Counted from the first letter of the stretch, positions 26,312-35,299 are shown. The stretch: 64,000 nt of DNA from JAIOSM01 sp964593725 (GCA_964593725.1 CAZQJS010000013.1:8449-72448), one strand, 5' to 3'. A program made the numbers and translations. The notes: a model not told the origin generated them from the letters alone.

Positions 26312-26373
26312 TAATCCGGAAAATAACCCCAGGTTTCTAATTTTGCAGGAACATTTAACCGGGAATCTTGTCC

Positions 26374-29300
26374 ATGGGTAAAAGATCAATTGTCAGAGAT
26401 GCAGACAAAACCATTCAGGTGCTCTTTGCCATATCCAATGCTGTGCACACGGCTGATAATCTCCAGGCTCTGTATAAATCAATCCATTCAATTCTTGCAA
26501 GCGTTCTTGATGTGACCAATTTTATGATTGGTATCTATGATCGTAAAAAAGATATTATCTCCTATCCATATTATGCCGATGAAGTTGAATCTGATTACAG
26601 CGATATAGAAAATGTTCAGTCATCGGGTATTCTTGCCTCGGAAATTATCAGATCTGCCACGCCCTTTTTTATTACCAGAAAAGAGATTATTGCCAGGAAA
26701 AAGAAGAGAGGAGACAGAGGGCTTGGGGCAATACCAGAGCAGTGGTTTGGTGTTCCTTTAAAAATTAAGGATCAGGTTGTGGGTGTCATAGCTGTCCAGA
26801 GCTACACCGATCCTGATCTCTACAGTGAAAAAGATGTTGGCATGTTATTATCTGTTTCCGAACAGGTTGCCATGGCCATTGACAGAAAGCGCTCCCAGGA
26901 AATTATTATAGAACGTGAAAAGCAGATCAGGCTGCTTTCCAAGCAGACCCAGGAGTTCTCTCTTGTGGCTGCATCAATAATCTCAATGAAAGATGACAGG
27001 GAGATATTCAGGTATATAAGTAAGGCCATTGTCAAACATTCGGATTTTAGAAGGGTTGTTCTCCTGTTATTTAAGGCAAAGCCGTCTGTTTATGATATCA
27101 TCGCCTTTGAGGGAATAGACAGAACCATTATTGATAAACTTAAAAAAGTCAGGCTGCCTGACAGCTGGTATGATGAAATTATCGGTCAGGGTGAAAAAAT
27201 CGGGCGTTTTACCTATTTTATACCCCATACTATTAAACATATATTATATCAAAAAGCCGCAATATTCGGTAAGGCTTACCTTCCCGGAGGAGACTACTGG
27301 CATCCTGAGAATAATCTTTTTGTGGAAATGCGGGATCAGGCTGGTGTGCTCACAGGAATTATCTGGGTAGACGGCTCTAAGACACGGGGAAAACCAACAA
27401 ACGAGACTGTCAGACCCCTGGAAATTTTTTCAAGCCTTATTTCCCAGATCATGATTTTCAGGAAAATTCAAAATGAGTTAAAGGATCATAAAGAGAACCT
27501 CCAGAAAAAAATTGCTTACCGGACAAAGGAGTTGACTGCTGAAATCAATGAGCGGATTCAGGCGGAGAAGAGATTAAAAAAAGCAAGGCTTGAGGCAGAG
27601 GAAGCTGCCCGGGTAAAGGGTGAATTTCTGACCAATATGAGCCATGAGATCAGAACACCCATAAACGGAATAATGGGCATGGCGGAAATTGCCCTTGGCA
27701 GCGACCTTGATGATGATTTGAGACAGATCATTAAAACCATTGATTCAGAAGCAAGTGCACTGTTGACAATCATCAATAAGATACTTGATTTTTCAAAAAT
27801 AGAAGCTGGCAAACTGGTTCTGGAAAATATAGCTTTTAACCTGAAAGCCACGTTTGAAAAGGCGTGTTTTCTTGTTGCCATGGGAATGGGGAAAAAAGAT
27901 ATTGAGTTTATTTCATTTTTTGCCCCTGATGTACCTGAAAGACTCATTGGTGATCCGGGCAGGTTACGTCAAATTTTATTAAACCTTGCCGGCAATGCCA
28001 TGAAATTCACCCATCATGGTGAAATTTTTTTAAAGGCAGAAGTTGTAAAAGATTATGAAACCGAAGTTGAGATAAAGTTTATTGTCAAGGATACTGGTAT
28101 TGGGATTGAAAAGGATAAACAAAAGAGTATTTTTGAAAGTTTTAACCAGGCGGATGGGTCCACCACAAGAAAATACGGTGGGACAGGTCTTGGCACCACC
28201 ATTGCAAAACAGCTTGTGGATCTCATGGGTGGTAAAATAGGGCTTGAAAGCGAGGCAGGTAAAGGCACAACATTCTGGTTCAGTATAAAGTTTTTAAAAC
28301 AGAAGAAACCAAAGGATGATGGGGCTGCTCCTGAAATAAACCTCCGGGGACTCAGGATTCTCCTTGTTGATGATAACAGGACCAACAGGTTTGTCCTGAC
28401 TGAATATTTGAAATCTTTTGGTATTGAACCTGTTGTGGTTGAAAGCCGGAAAGAGGGGATTCATAAAATCAGGCAGGGTTTTGTTGATAATAAGGGCTTT
28501 GACAGTGTGATAATTAACCTGAAACATTCCAATGACGGAGCTTTTGAGTTTGCCTGGACAATACGGAAAAATAAAGATTTTGTTAAACTGCCCATAATCA
28601 TGCTTGCATCCACAGGAGAGATGGGTGATGGCCAGATGTGTAAAAAAATCGGTATTGATGCATACCTGCTTAAACCTGTCAGACAGGATGAATTAAAAAG
28701 AGCCCTTGCCAAGGTAATATATAATTTCTCCTTTGACCGGAAGGAACAGCAGTTAATCACCAGACATACGATTGCAGAAGAACTGCAGAAAAGTATACAC
28801 ATTCTTGTTGTTGAAGATTATCCCACAAACCAGCAGATTATTTTAAGACATTTGAAAAATGCGGGATACAGGGCAAGCCTTGCAGAAAATGGCAGGGTTG
28901 CAGTTGATCTGTTTAAAAAAGGCAAATTTGACCTTATCATGATGGATATTCAGATGCCTGTAATGGATGGTTACCAGGCAGCAAAGCTTATGCGGGGGTA
29001 TGAATCAAAAATTTCCTATTTAAAAGTAGATGACAATGACAAGACCCGGATTGTAAAGAGCAGAACCCCAATCATTGCAATGACAGCCCATGCAATAACA
29101 GATTGCAGGGAAAAATGTCTCAAGGCTGGCATGGATGACTATATCAGCAAGCCCTTAAGAAGGGAAAAATTTTTAGATATAGTTGCAAAATGGACTTCCA
29201 TGGGCAGGAGAATATCAAGGGAAGATAAAATCAAAACCAGGTTTGAGATAGTGGATAAACCAGGGGGAAAGGACAATGACCCCGGCAGACTGCCTGCCAG

Positions 29301-29634
29301 GGAGCCCATGGATTTTTCAACTGCCTTAAATGAGTTTGAAAATGACAGGGAGTTCTTACTTGAGATACTTAAAAGTTTCCTTGGCAATGTTGAGAAACAA
29401 TTTTTTTCCATGGAAAATGCAATAAACAACAATAATGGTAAGATTGTTGAAATGGAATCCCACTCCATAAAAAGCGGTGCTGTGAATCTTACGGCATACG
29501 ACCTCTCAAGGGCTGCTGGCAGGCTTGAACAGATTGGAAAGTCCCGGGATCTCAGTATTGCATTAAAGGCGTATAAGAATTTAAAAGAAGAGTTTTCAAG
29601 ATTGAAAAGCTTTATTGCGCAATCTGATTTCTGA
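26374..29634 (+). CDS. Cytoplasmic GAF hybrid sensor histidine kinase with two receivers and HPt
   Basis: Start set at the ATG 26374; an in-frame TTG lies two codons earlier. The 1086-residue protein has no membrane segment. Order: GAF (about 5-175), a second sensory region (200-370), coiled coil (375-415), HisKA with NMSHEIRTPINGIMGM, HATPase with GDPGRLRQILLNLAGNAMKF and KYGGTGLGTTIAKQL, a first receiver, a second receiver and a C-terminal HPt (MESHSIKSGAVNL). The first receiver has Asn where the phospho-Asp should be (SVIINLKHSNDG); the second (LIMMDIQMPVMDG) is intact. One ATP-binding glycine position reads GTT rather than GLS/GLT. It follows the DUF342 gene by 62 bases and probably feeds the same pathway. 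Confidence 0.9.
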   Translation: MGKRSIVRDADKTIQVLFAISNAVHTADNLQALYKSIHSILASVLDVTNFMIGIYDRKKDIISYPYYADEVESDYSDIENVQSSGILASEIIRSATPFFITRKEIIARKKKRGDRGLGAIPEQWFGVPLKIKDQVVGVIAVQSYTDPDLYSEKDVGMLLSVSEQVAMAIDRKRSQEIIIEREKQIRLLSKQTQEFSLVAASIISMKDDREIFRYISKAIVKHSDFRRVVLLLFKAKPSVYDIIAFEGIDRTIIDKLKKVRLPDSWYDEIIGQGEKIGRFTYFIPHTIKHILYQKAAIFGKAYLPGGDYWHPENNLFVEMRDQAGVLTGIIWVDGSKTRGKPTNETVRPLEIFSSLISQIMIFRKIQNELKDHKENLQKKIAYRTKELTAEINERIQAEKRLKKARLEAEEAARVKGEFLTNMSHEIRTPINGIMGMAEIALGSDLDDDLRQIIKTIDSEASALLTIINKILDFSKIEAGKLVLENIAFNLKATFEKACFLVAMGMGKKDIEFISFFAPDVPERLIGDPGRLRQILLNLAGNAMKFTHHGEIFLKAEVVKDYETEVEIKFIVKDTGIGIEKDKQKSIFESFNQADGSTTRKYGGTGLGTTIAKQLVDLMGGKIGLESEAGKGTTFWFSIKFLKQKKPKDDGAAPEINLRGLRILLVDDNRTNRFVLTEYLKSFGIEPVVVESRKEGIHKIRQGFVDNKGFDSVIINLKHSNDGAFEFAWTIRKNKDFVKLPIIMLASTGEMGDGQMCKKIGIDAYLLKPVRQDELKRALAKVIYNFSFDRKEQQLITRHTIAEELQKSIHILVVEDYPTNQQIILRHLKNAGYRASLAENGRVAVDLFKKGKFDLIMMDIQMPVMDGYQAAKLMRGYESKISYLKVDDNDKTRIVKSRTPIIAMTAHAITDCREKCLKAGMDDYISKPLRREKFLDIVAKWTSMGRRISREDKIKTRFEIVDKPGGKDNDPGRLPAREPMDFSTALNEFENDREFLLEILKSFLGNVEKQFFSMENAINNNNGKIVEMESHSIKSGAVNLTAYDLSRAAGRLEQIGKSRDLSIALKAYKNLKEEFSRLKSFIAQSDF

Positions 29635-29741
29635 CTTTTACCTATTCAAATCATATAATCATACCTCATAACCATCATAATTGTAATTATTGGTTTGTCT
29701 TAGTTTGTTTAATAATATAATAAATAATATTAATATTAATA

Positions 29742-29770
29742 TTGACAAATATAAACCTATATTGTATTCA
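29742..29770 (+). promoter_or_regulatory. Candidate promoter of the tupA-like gene
   Basis: TTGACA (29742-29747) and TATTCA (29765-29770) are 17 bases apart, preceded by a long A/T-only stretch at 29711-29742 that could act as an UP element. Confidence 0.45.
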
Positions 29771-29824
29771 TATTAACTATTGGGTTGTTATATAATAGTA
29801 TATGAAAAACAAGGAATTTAAAGG

Positions 29825-30688
29825 ATGAATATTTTTAAAAGAGTAGAGTATGGATTTGTTTTAACTTTGATAATCATGTTGATGTCAGGTTTTGCCTGGG
29901 CAGATACCTGTAAGGCTAAATATGGTGATAAAGATTTAACATTTACCCTTGCAACGGGAAGCCCTGGTGAGCTTGGTCTTTTAAAGGAGCTTGCAATTGT
30001 TTTTAATAAGAAGAACGCTTCATCAATATGCTGGGTCAAAGCCGGGTCTGGCAAATCCTTAAAACTTTTACATGGGAAAAAAGTAGATATGGTCCTGGTG
30101 CATGCTCCAGCAGCTGAGAAAAGGGCAGTGAAAGATGGCTGGGCAGCTAACAGGACTCTGATAGGTTCCAACGAGTTTTATATTGTGGGACCAAAGGATG
30201 ATCCGGCAGGGATTGCCGGAGCTAAAAGTGCTTCTGATGCCTATGCAGGAATTGCAAAGGCAAAATCAAAATTTTTGTCCCGGGGGGATAATTCCGGTAC
30301 AAACAAAAAAGAGCTTTTTATATGGAAAAAGGCAGGTATCAAACCCGGGTCAGACTGGTATATCATAACCAAAGATTTCATGATGGCAACATTGAAAAAA
30401 GCAGACCGTGTTAAAGGCTATTTTATGACCGATTCTTCCACCTGGGTTGCAGGGAAAAAAGATTTAAAAAATTTAAAGATTCTTTTCAGGGGCGACCCTT
30501 TATTAATCAATACTTACCATGGCCTTTGCCAGCCTGAAAACGGCTCTTATGAACAAGCACTTGCTGCAGAATTTATCCGGTTTTTATCCTCAGACCAGGG
30601 CCAGAAAATCATCCGGGATTATGGAACAGACCTTTATGGACAGGCAATGTATAATGATGCTGAATATGCAGAACAATATGATCATTAA
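29825..30688 (+). CDS. tupA: Tungstate/molybdate-type ABC transporter substrate-binding protein (TupA-like)
   Basis: A 287-residue periplasmic protein with a Sec signal cleaved after GFAWA. The mature part follows the TupA pattern: LTFTLATGSPGELGLLKEL, KAGSGKSLKLLHGKKVDMVLVHAPAAE, the oxyanion-binding SRGDNSGTNKKELFIWKKAG and YFMTDSSTW. TupA supplies tungstate for W-dependent enzymes such as formate dehydrogenase or aldehyde oxidoreductase. No permease (tupB) or ATPase (tupC) follows; the next gene is on the other strand. Molybdate or sulfate-type ligands cannot be excluded. Confidence 0.8.
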   Translation: MNIFKRVEYGFVLTLIIMLMSGFAWADTCKAKYGDKDLTFTLATGSPGELGLLKELAIVFNKKNASSICWVKAGSGKSLKLLHGKKVDMVLVHAPAAEKRAVKDGWAANRTLIGSNEFYIVGPKDDPAGIAGAKSASDAYAGIAKAKSKFLSRGDNSGTNKKELFIWKKAGIKPGSDWYIITKDFMMATLKKADRVKGYFMTDSSTWVAGKKDLKNLKILFRGDPLLINTYHGLCQPENGSYEQALAAEFIRFLSSDQGQKIIRDYGTDLYGQAMYNDAEYAEQYDH

Positions 30689-30763
30689 GGTAACTATCAT
30701 GGATAATGAAAGGACGCTGTTTGCAAGTCAAACATCCCCATCTCCTTAGCAACCATTATCCTT

Positions 30764-30798
30764 GCCGGCAGGCTTGAACAGCCCTCGGGCCTGCCGGC
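30764..30798 (+). terminator. GC-rich hairpin after tupA
   Basis: GCCGGCAGGC (30764-30773) and GCCTGCCGGC (30789-30798) form a perfect 10-base-pair stem with a 15-base loop, followed by TCCCTTT. It stands between the convergent tupA-like and 516-residue genes. The T run is weak. Confidence 0.5.
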
Positions 30799-30809
30799 TC
30801 CCTTTATAA

Positions 30810-32360
30810 TCAGCGATAGTCTGATTTGATTGGATTGTTTAATTTTTTAGCAAAAAATAAAACAGCACGCATTTGTGCCCGGTGAGGCTCTACTGCAATT
30901 AATTCTGCTTTTAATGGTGATTTTGGCTTTATCTTAACTCCTTTTTTGGACTTTTCAGTAACATAATTTTTTAGTTTTTTAATTAATGGCTTGTTAAGCG
31001 GCCATTTTAATAAATCATTTCCATATTTATAATTTTTAAGAGTTGATTTACACTGCACTCTATCTTTTTCCAGGCGCCATAACGTAAAACCAGCTATTCT
31101 TTCCAACAGCTCATCATTATTGAACTTTAAAATATCATCATGCCTTTTATCTTTTTTCAAATTGGGATTAACGATGTGAAAAGTATCAAACCCTTCATCT
31201 AAAACCAAAGCATCTTCACATCCAAAGAAATCATACATTATCCTGGTGATCCCCTCCAGTGTTGTTCCGACACGACCAGAAAGCCCGCCTGCAGCTAAAC
31301 AGACAAGTTTACCCGCTTTCCCGCCCAGGACACCAAAAGGATATACATTGAAAGGAAAAAACAATTCAACAGTCTTTTGGGAGTACCGCCTGAACTCACC
31401 CTTTCTGGTCGGTGAATGCAGAACTTCTTTATAGTGTTTTTTTAAAAGTTCAGCTTCCAGATCACACCATTTTATCTGCACATCTGATTTGCTGTCCTCA
31501 AGATCAATTATTATGGAAGAATGCAGTGCTCCCCGCCTTGCATTAAGTTGGTTGTAAAGTATAAACTCTCCAAAATTAATTGTTCCTCTATCTGCCCCGG
31601 ATAAAAGGCTATACGCCTGAACAGTGGGCAGATTAAAAATATGCCGCACATCCTGAAAGGAATCAATGACATTAGACAGAGCAATGTCCCTGTCTCTTTG
31701 AATGATTGGTTTCCCTGACAATGCAAATTCTATTTTTTCGGTAATGTTGTTAATATCTATTTTTTTATTCTTTATCCATCTATGACGTTTGTCTAAAAAA
31801 CTATCATCTATAATTTCTGTCATTATACCATCAACCCCTAAATCATGAAATTTCAGGTCGATAAATTCATATTGGTGACTGCATAGCCCTTTTCTCCATT
31901 TTACTAAACATCTATAAATTCTGTCTTGGACAGGTTCTCTTAAATAAGGCGGATCCTCTGGTAAATTTAATCTGCACAACCGATATTGTCCTTCAATATT
32001 AACTAAAGCAACATGCCAAGGGTTCATGGTCAAATCGCCACAGCTTTGTATGCCGATTATCTGATAGTTTTTTCCATGCATATTTATAAAATTTTCTGTG
32101 TGATTAAATATTGTCCATGTGCCTGCTCTCTGAATAAACGCATCAGTTGTGGATAGAAGCTCTGAAGTGCTATCTGCTTTTATTGTTTTGCCTCTGACTT
32201 GCTGGATCGCGTGCGGGTCGGTCATCCGTGGTGCTATTAATCCGTCTCTTTGTATTCCGGGCCCTCTATAAAAATTCGGTGTAATTGAAAGAAATACCTC
32301 TTCATCAAATTCTGCATACGTTTTTAAGTACCCTATATTAAATATCTCAGTTATGGACAT
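30810..32360 (-). CDS. Unknown 516-residue protein, remote phosphodiester-glycosidase-like region
   Basis: Not confidently recognised. No signal peptide or membrane helix. The N-terminal 250 residues hold YRGPGIQRDGLIAPRM, GTWTIFNHTENF and QIIGIQSCGDLTMNPWHVAL. Residues about 360-430 (GVLGGKAGKLVCLAAGG, RVGTTLEGITRIM, FGCEDALVLDEGFDTFHIV) resemble in order the core of NAGPA/DUF2233 phosphodiester glycosidases, where a G-x-T-L-x-E segment precedes an A-L-x-L-D-G-G turn; here the turn reads LDEG. This is a weak, by-eye similarity. It is 89 bases downstream of the radical SAM gene on the same strand and probably belongs to the same transcription unit. Confidence 0.6.
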   Translation of the reverse strand: MSITEIFNIGYLKTYAEFDEEVFLSITPNFYRGPGIQRDGLIAPRMTDPHAIQQVRGKTIKADSTSELLSTTDAFIQRAGTWTIFNHTENFINMHGKNYQIIGIQSCGDLTMNPWHVALVNIEGQYRLCRLNLPEDPPYLREPVQDRIYRCLVKWRKGLCSHQYEFIDLKFHDLGVDGIMTEIIDDSFLDKRHRWIKNKKIDINNITEKIEFALSGKPIIQRDRDIALSNVIDSFQDVRHIFNLPTVQAYSLLSGADRGTINFGEFILYNQLNARRGALHSSIIIDLEDSKSDVQIKWCDLEAELLKKHYKEVLHSPTRKGEFRRYSQKTVELFFPFNVYPFGVLGGKAGKLVCLAAGGLSGRVGTTLEGITRIMYDFFGCEDALVLDEGFDTFHIVNPNLKKDKRHDDILKFNNDELLERIAGFTLWRLEKDRVQCKSTLKNYKYGNDLLKWPLNKPLIKKLKNYVTEKSKKGVKIKPKSPLKAELIAVEPHRAQMRAVLFFAKKLNNPIKSDYR

Positions 32361-32449
32361 TTAGACCCCTCTTATATTTTTTTTGCTCTCATTATTTTCT
32401 GGAATTGTTTTTATCCAAAAAGTTTGACTGATCAGCCCTTTATATGATT

Positions 32450-34051
32450 CTAAAACCTTTCTTGATTATTTTGACTGCTGCACTCCATGTCTGCCATATT
32501 TTTAATATTGTTCATAATTGCATTGAGTTCTGATTTATATCGCAGATGTTTAGCTGCAACATTTTTTTTGATTGTTTTTAATTTATCAAAATGAGTTTCC
32601 TGATTGAGTTGAGAAGTAAATATATAAACTAACTCTCTTACAATGTTTACAAAAAACATATTGCTTTGAGAAACATATTTTTTTACATCCCTGTCCATAT
32701 CTCTTATCACTGATGTTACCGGATAATATTTGTGATAGATCAATAAGTAATATCTTGCCCATCTGGCAATATTTAAGAGTCCGTCATGCCTGCCTATCCA
32801 ACCCTCAAAGCAGTCTGTGATAAAGTCGTAGAAATGGTTTAGAGAAATATCAATAAAATCATAATCTTCAAACCCGGGGTTTCCTTTAAGCCTTCCTTCT
32901 TTTTTGAGTTGATATTCAATTCTTGTCTCTGCATATGGAAGCATTTTACAAAACGTAACTGGAGCAGACCCATCACTACAAATATTTTCCAAAAAATCAA
33001 CATTATCCATAATTGACTGAAATGTGGATTCAGGATGGAAAAGCATAAATCCAAAATCATATTTGATATTTAGTTTTTTAAGTATATTTACCGCATTAAT
33101 ATTTATTTCTGTTGTTATTTGTTTATTCATAAGACGTAGCCCATTGTCTGTCCCGTCTTCGATGCCAAGGTATACCAGAAATAAACCGGAATTTCTCATG
33201 AGCTCAAATAGATCTTTTTTAACTTCATCAGACCTGCAATTAATTTTCCATAGTATTTTGCTGCTCAAACCTTTTTCGGTCAGCAGCTCACAAAAACTTA
33301 CAATCCATTTTTCTCCTTTAATTGAAGCGATTGGAAAATCATCATCCTGAAACATAAATATCGAACACCCCAACTGCTGGTGTAACAACTCCATTTCCCT
33401 TACCACCATCTCAGGACGTCTGGAGCGTTTTATGGCACCTGGTGGTTTGGAGTAAAATTCTTTTATACTGCAAAATGAACAATTATGATAGCATCCCCTC
33501 CCAGCTAAAATTGTGGCGTATTTTTTTTTAAGTGCATATTCTTTTAAAGGCTGGCGAACAGGGGGTGGAAAATTGTCTAAATCTTTTTCAAGTGGGCGTA
33601 AAGCATTGGCAGTAACAGCGCCATCTTTTCCATAAGCAATCCCCTTGATATTTCTCCATTCTTTCCCATTGTTAATAGATTGTGCTAATTCAAGAAAAGT
33701 GTGCTCACCTTCAAAGAGTGCAATAGAATCCAGCTCAGGAATGATTTCTAAAAGTTCAGCATACCTTAAACTTGGATAGTGTCCACCTGCACTGAAATGG
33801 CAATTTACACCATATCTTCTGAGATAATTTATTAACTCTTTAAAATCATAGATATGATATTGGAATATTATGGAAAAACCTATGACTAGAGGATTAAAAT
33901 GTTTAATTTGTTTTAAGATATTTTCTTTTCCGATACGGAAATCAATTATTTTGATATCCATTCTGTTCTGCTGTAGTAATGAAGCTATGTATCCAACCCC
34001 AAGATTATCCTGCTCCAGAAATGCAACAAAGATTATAGAATTATTATTCAT
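32450..34051 (-). CDS. B12-binding-domain radical SAM protein
   Basis: A 533-residue cytoplasmic enzyme. Residues 1-150 form a Rossmann-like B12-binding-type domain (IIFVAFLEQDNLGVGYIASLL, PLVIGFSIIFQYHIYDF, HFSAGGHYPSLRYAELL) without the Asp-x-His-x-x-Gly motif. The radical SAM cluster motif GCYHNCSFC has Cys187, Cys191 and Cys194, followed by a TIM-barrel region with FQDDDFPI, IEDGTDNGLRLMNKQIT and FGFMLFHPEST. The C-terminal 140 residues are helical. Such enzymes methylate or rearrange unactivated carbons in small molecules and in peptides. The 76-residue gene immediately upstream makes a peptide or protein substrate possible (inference). Confidence 0.85.
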   Translation of the reverse strand: MNNNSIIFVAFLEQDNLGVGYIASLLQQNRMDIKIIDFRIGKENILKQIKHFNPLVIGFSIIFQYHIYDFKELINYLRRYGVNCHFSAGGHYPSLRYAELLEIIPELDSIALFEGEHTFLELAQSINNGKEWRNIKGIAYGKDGAVTANALRPLEKDLDNFPPPVRQPLKEYALKKKYATILAGRGCYHNCSFCSIKEFYSKPPGAIKRSRRPEMVVREMELLHQQLGCSIFMFQDDDFPIASIKGEKWIVSFCELLTEKGLSSKILWKINCRSDEVKKDLFELMRNSGLFLVYLGIEDGTDNGLRLMNKQITTEININAVNILKKLNIKYDFGFMLFHPESTFQSIMDNVDFLENICSDGSAPVTFCKMLPYAETRIEYQLKKEGRLKGNPGFEDYDFIDISLNHFYDFITDCFEGWIGRHDGLLNIARWARYYLLIYHKYYPVTSVIRDMDRDVKKYVSQSNMFFVNIVRELVYIFTSQLNQETHFDKLKTIKKNVAAKHLRYKSELNAIMNNIKNMADMECSSQNNQERF

Positions 34052-34071
34052 GACTTCCCTCTTATTAAGTC

Positions 34072-34101
34072 TGATAATGGACAGGTCTGTTGTTCGGTCA
34101 A
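34072..34101 (-). promoter_or_regulatory. Promoter and operator-like site of the radical SAM gene
   Basis: On the minus strand TTGACC (34101-34096) and CATTAT (34079-34074) are 16 bases apart. The 17-base sequence at 34072-34088, AGACCTGTCCATTATCA on the minus strand, covers this -10 and recurs inverted with one mismatch at 34380-34396. Confidence 0.45.
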
Positions 34102-34124
34102 TAAGTTGATGTCATGCTTTGTAG

Positions 34125-34355
34125 TTATCGCTGTTTTGCCATTACTTCTGCAACTTTGCTAAACATGCGCGATTCAATTTTTGCAATTTCTGCTAAATGC
34201 TCTAATTTTGTCTTGTAAACATCTACAAGAATATCATCAGGCAATCTTGCAATTATCCAGGGAGGTGGATCAATAACCCAGTCTGGATTAAAGGCTATTT
34301 TTGATGCAAGCCCGAATTTTTCCGGTTCAGTCAATTTCATCTCTTCTGGTCTCAT
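34125..34355 (-). CDS. Unknown 76-residue protein upstream of the radical SAM gene
   Basis: Not recognised. It has a good ribosome site (AAAGGAG) and its own promoter-like sequence. The sequence begins MRPEEMKLTEPEKFGLASKI, then a short aromatic/proline segment NPDWVIDPPPWIIARLPDD (about residues 23-41), then an amphipathic helix to the end (KLEHLAEIAKIESRMFSKVAEVMA). No signal peptide. It ends 73 bases before the B12 radical SAM gene. The size and position are those of a precursor peptide or a small carrier/partner protein, and the Trp- and Pro-rich middle would be the part to examine for modification; this is inference. Confidence 0.6.
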   Translation of the reverse strand: MRPEEMKLTEPEKFGLASKIAFNPDWVIDPPPWIIARLPDDILVDVYKTKLEHLAEIAKIESRMFSKVAEVMAKQR

Positions 34356-34379
34356 AATAAACTCTCCTTTCTAATTTAT

Positions 34380-34420
34380 AGACCTGTCCGTTATCATATT
34401 GAATTTTCTTCCGATCGTAA
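34380..34420 (-). promoter_or_regulatory. Promoter and operator-like site of the 76-residue gene
   Basis: On the minus strand TTACGA (34420-34415) and TATGAT (34398-34393) are 16 bases apart. TGATAACGGACAGGTCT (34396-34380) overlaps the -10. It is the inverted partner (16 of 17 bases) of the site at 34072-34088. Confidence 0.45.
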
Positions 34421-34664
34421 TATCGAGTCAGCTTACTCATTAATATTTATGTTTTGCCAGGTTAACTTTAATTCAGAAACAGGAAGGGCTTGTCCTATGG
34501 TACAAAAGGTACAAGCAATAGTAGAACAGAGGATGAGATTCCGGTGAGGATATATTGATAGATTGCCCCTGACATTTATTATTTCTGCGGGGCTCACTGA
34601 AAATAGCCGGTTTATCCGGTTGATTTTTATAGTTGTATTAAACAGCCCCTGATATCTTTATAAA

Positions 34665-34721
34665 TTCAATATGTTATAAAGCTAAAATTCATAAAAACAG
34701 AGGCTGTTCAAAGTTCTCGTC
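34665..34721 (+). repeat. Left inverted end of a 635-bp MITE-like element
   Basis: These 57 bases match the reverse complement of 35242-35299 at about 48 of 58 aligned positions. The inner 15 bases, TTCAAAGTTCTCGTC (34707-34721), are identical. The inner part GGCTGTTCAAAG resembles ends of some insertion sequences. TTATAAA flanks the element at 34658-34664 and again at 35301-35307, a possible target duplication, though in AT-rich DNA. Confidence 0.55.
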
Positions 34722-34909
34722 TTAATAAATCCAATTGTAATGAGCAGAGCAAGTTATAATGTTATTTAAAAATTGATTTTTGAATCAATGAATTTGATTC
34801 AGGCGGCAACTTGCCTGACAGACACCATGATTGGTATCAGAAATATTGTCATCTTCATTAGATTCTTTAACCATGTTTTTTATGTCTGCTCTAACCACTT
34901 AATTACAGC

Positions 34910-35134
34910 TTAAAATAATTGAGGTTGAGATTCTGCTGATGCAACAACTCCCGCCTCATTCATCACAATATAAGCAAGCTGTTTTCCTACGTCCTTATTT
35001 TCAATATTTTTTTCTGAGACAGCAACAGTTTGTGCTGAATGATCTATCAAAGTATTTTCTACAACAAGGTTTGCAGCACATCCTGCCAACCCAACAAAAC
35101 AAATAAGTACAGCTATATTAAGTATTTTTCTCAT
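34910..35134 (-). CDS. Small lipoprotein inside the inverted-repeat element
   Basis: A 74-residue protein with a clear lipoprotein signal: MRKILNIAVLICFVGLAGC, lipobox LAGC with Cys19 as lipidation site. The mature 56 residues are hydrophilic (NLVVENTLIDHSAQTVAVSE, then QLAYIVMNEAGVVASAESQP) and not recognised. A strong ribosome site (AGGAG) precedes the ATG. It lies within the element bounded by inverted ends at 34665-34721 and 35242-35299, between the subtilase and the 76-residue gene. It may be cargo of that element. Confidence 0.6.
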   Translation of the reverse strand: MRKILNIAVLICFVGLAGCAANLVVENTLIDHSAQTVAVSEKNIENKDVGKQLAYIVMNEAGVVASAESQPQLF

Positions 35135-35241
35135 CGTAATCTCCTGTTTTTTTTACCCCAGCCTCTAATCAGGCAGATTGCCGGAGTGTTCAATTAAGCC
35201 GCTCTGCACAAGAAAAGCCCTATTGGTTATAAATTATTATT

Positions 35242-35299
35242 GACGAGAACTTTGAATAACCCCTGATTTTATGCATATTAATTTTTATAACATGTTGAA
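35242..35299 (-). repeat. Right inverted end of the MITE-like element
   Basis: Inverted partner of 34665-34721 (see there). GACGAGAACTTTGAA at 35242-35256 is the exact complement of the left inner 15 bases. No transposase gene lies between the ends, so the element could only move with help in trans. Confidence 0.55.

Larger units (their letters stand above)
34356..34909. other. Intergenic region upstream of the 76-residue gene
   Basis: This 554-base stretch holds the promoter/operator site at 34380-34420, a small imperfect hairpin around 34489-34517, and the left inverted end of the element at 34665-34721. The remainder, to 34909, is interior sequence of that element. No credible gene was found. 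Confidence 0.5.
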
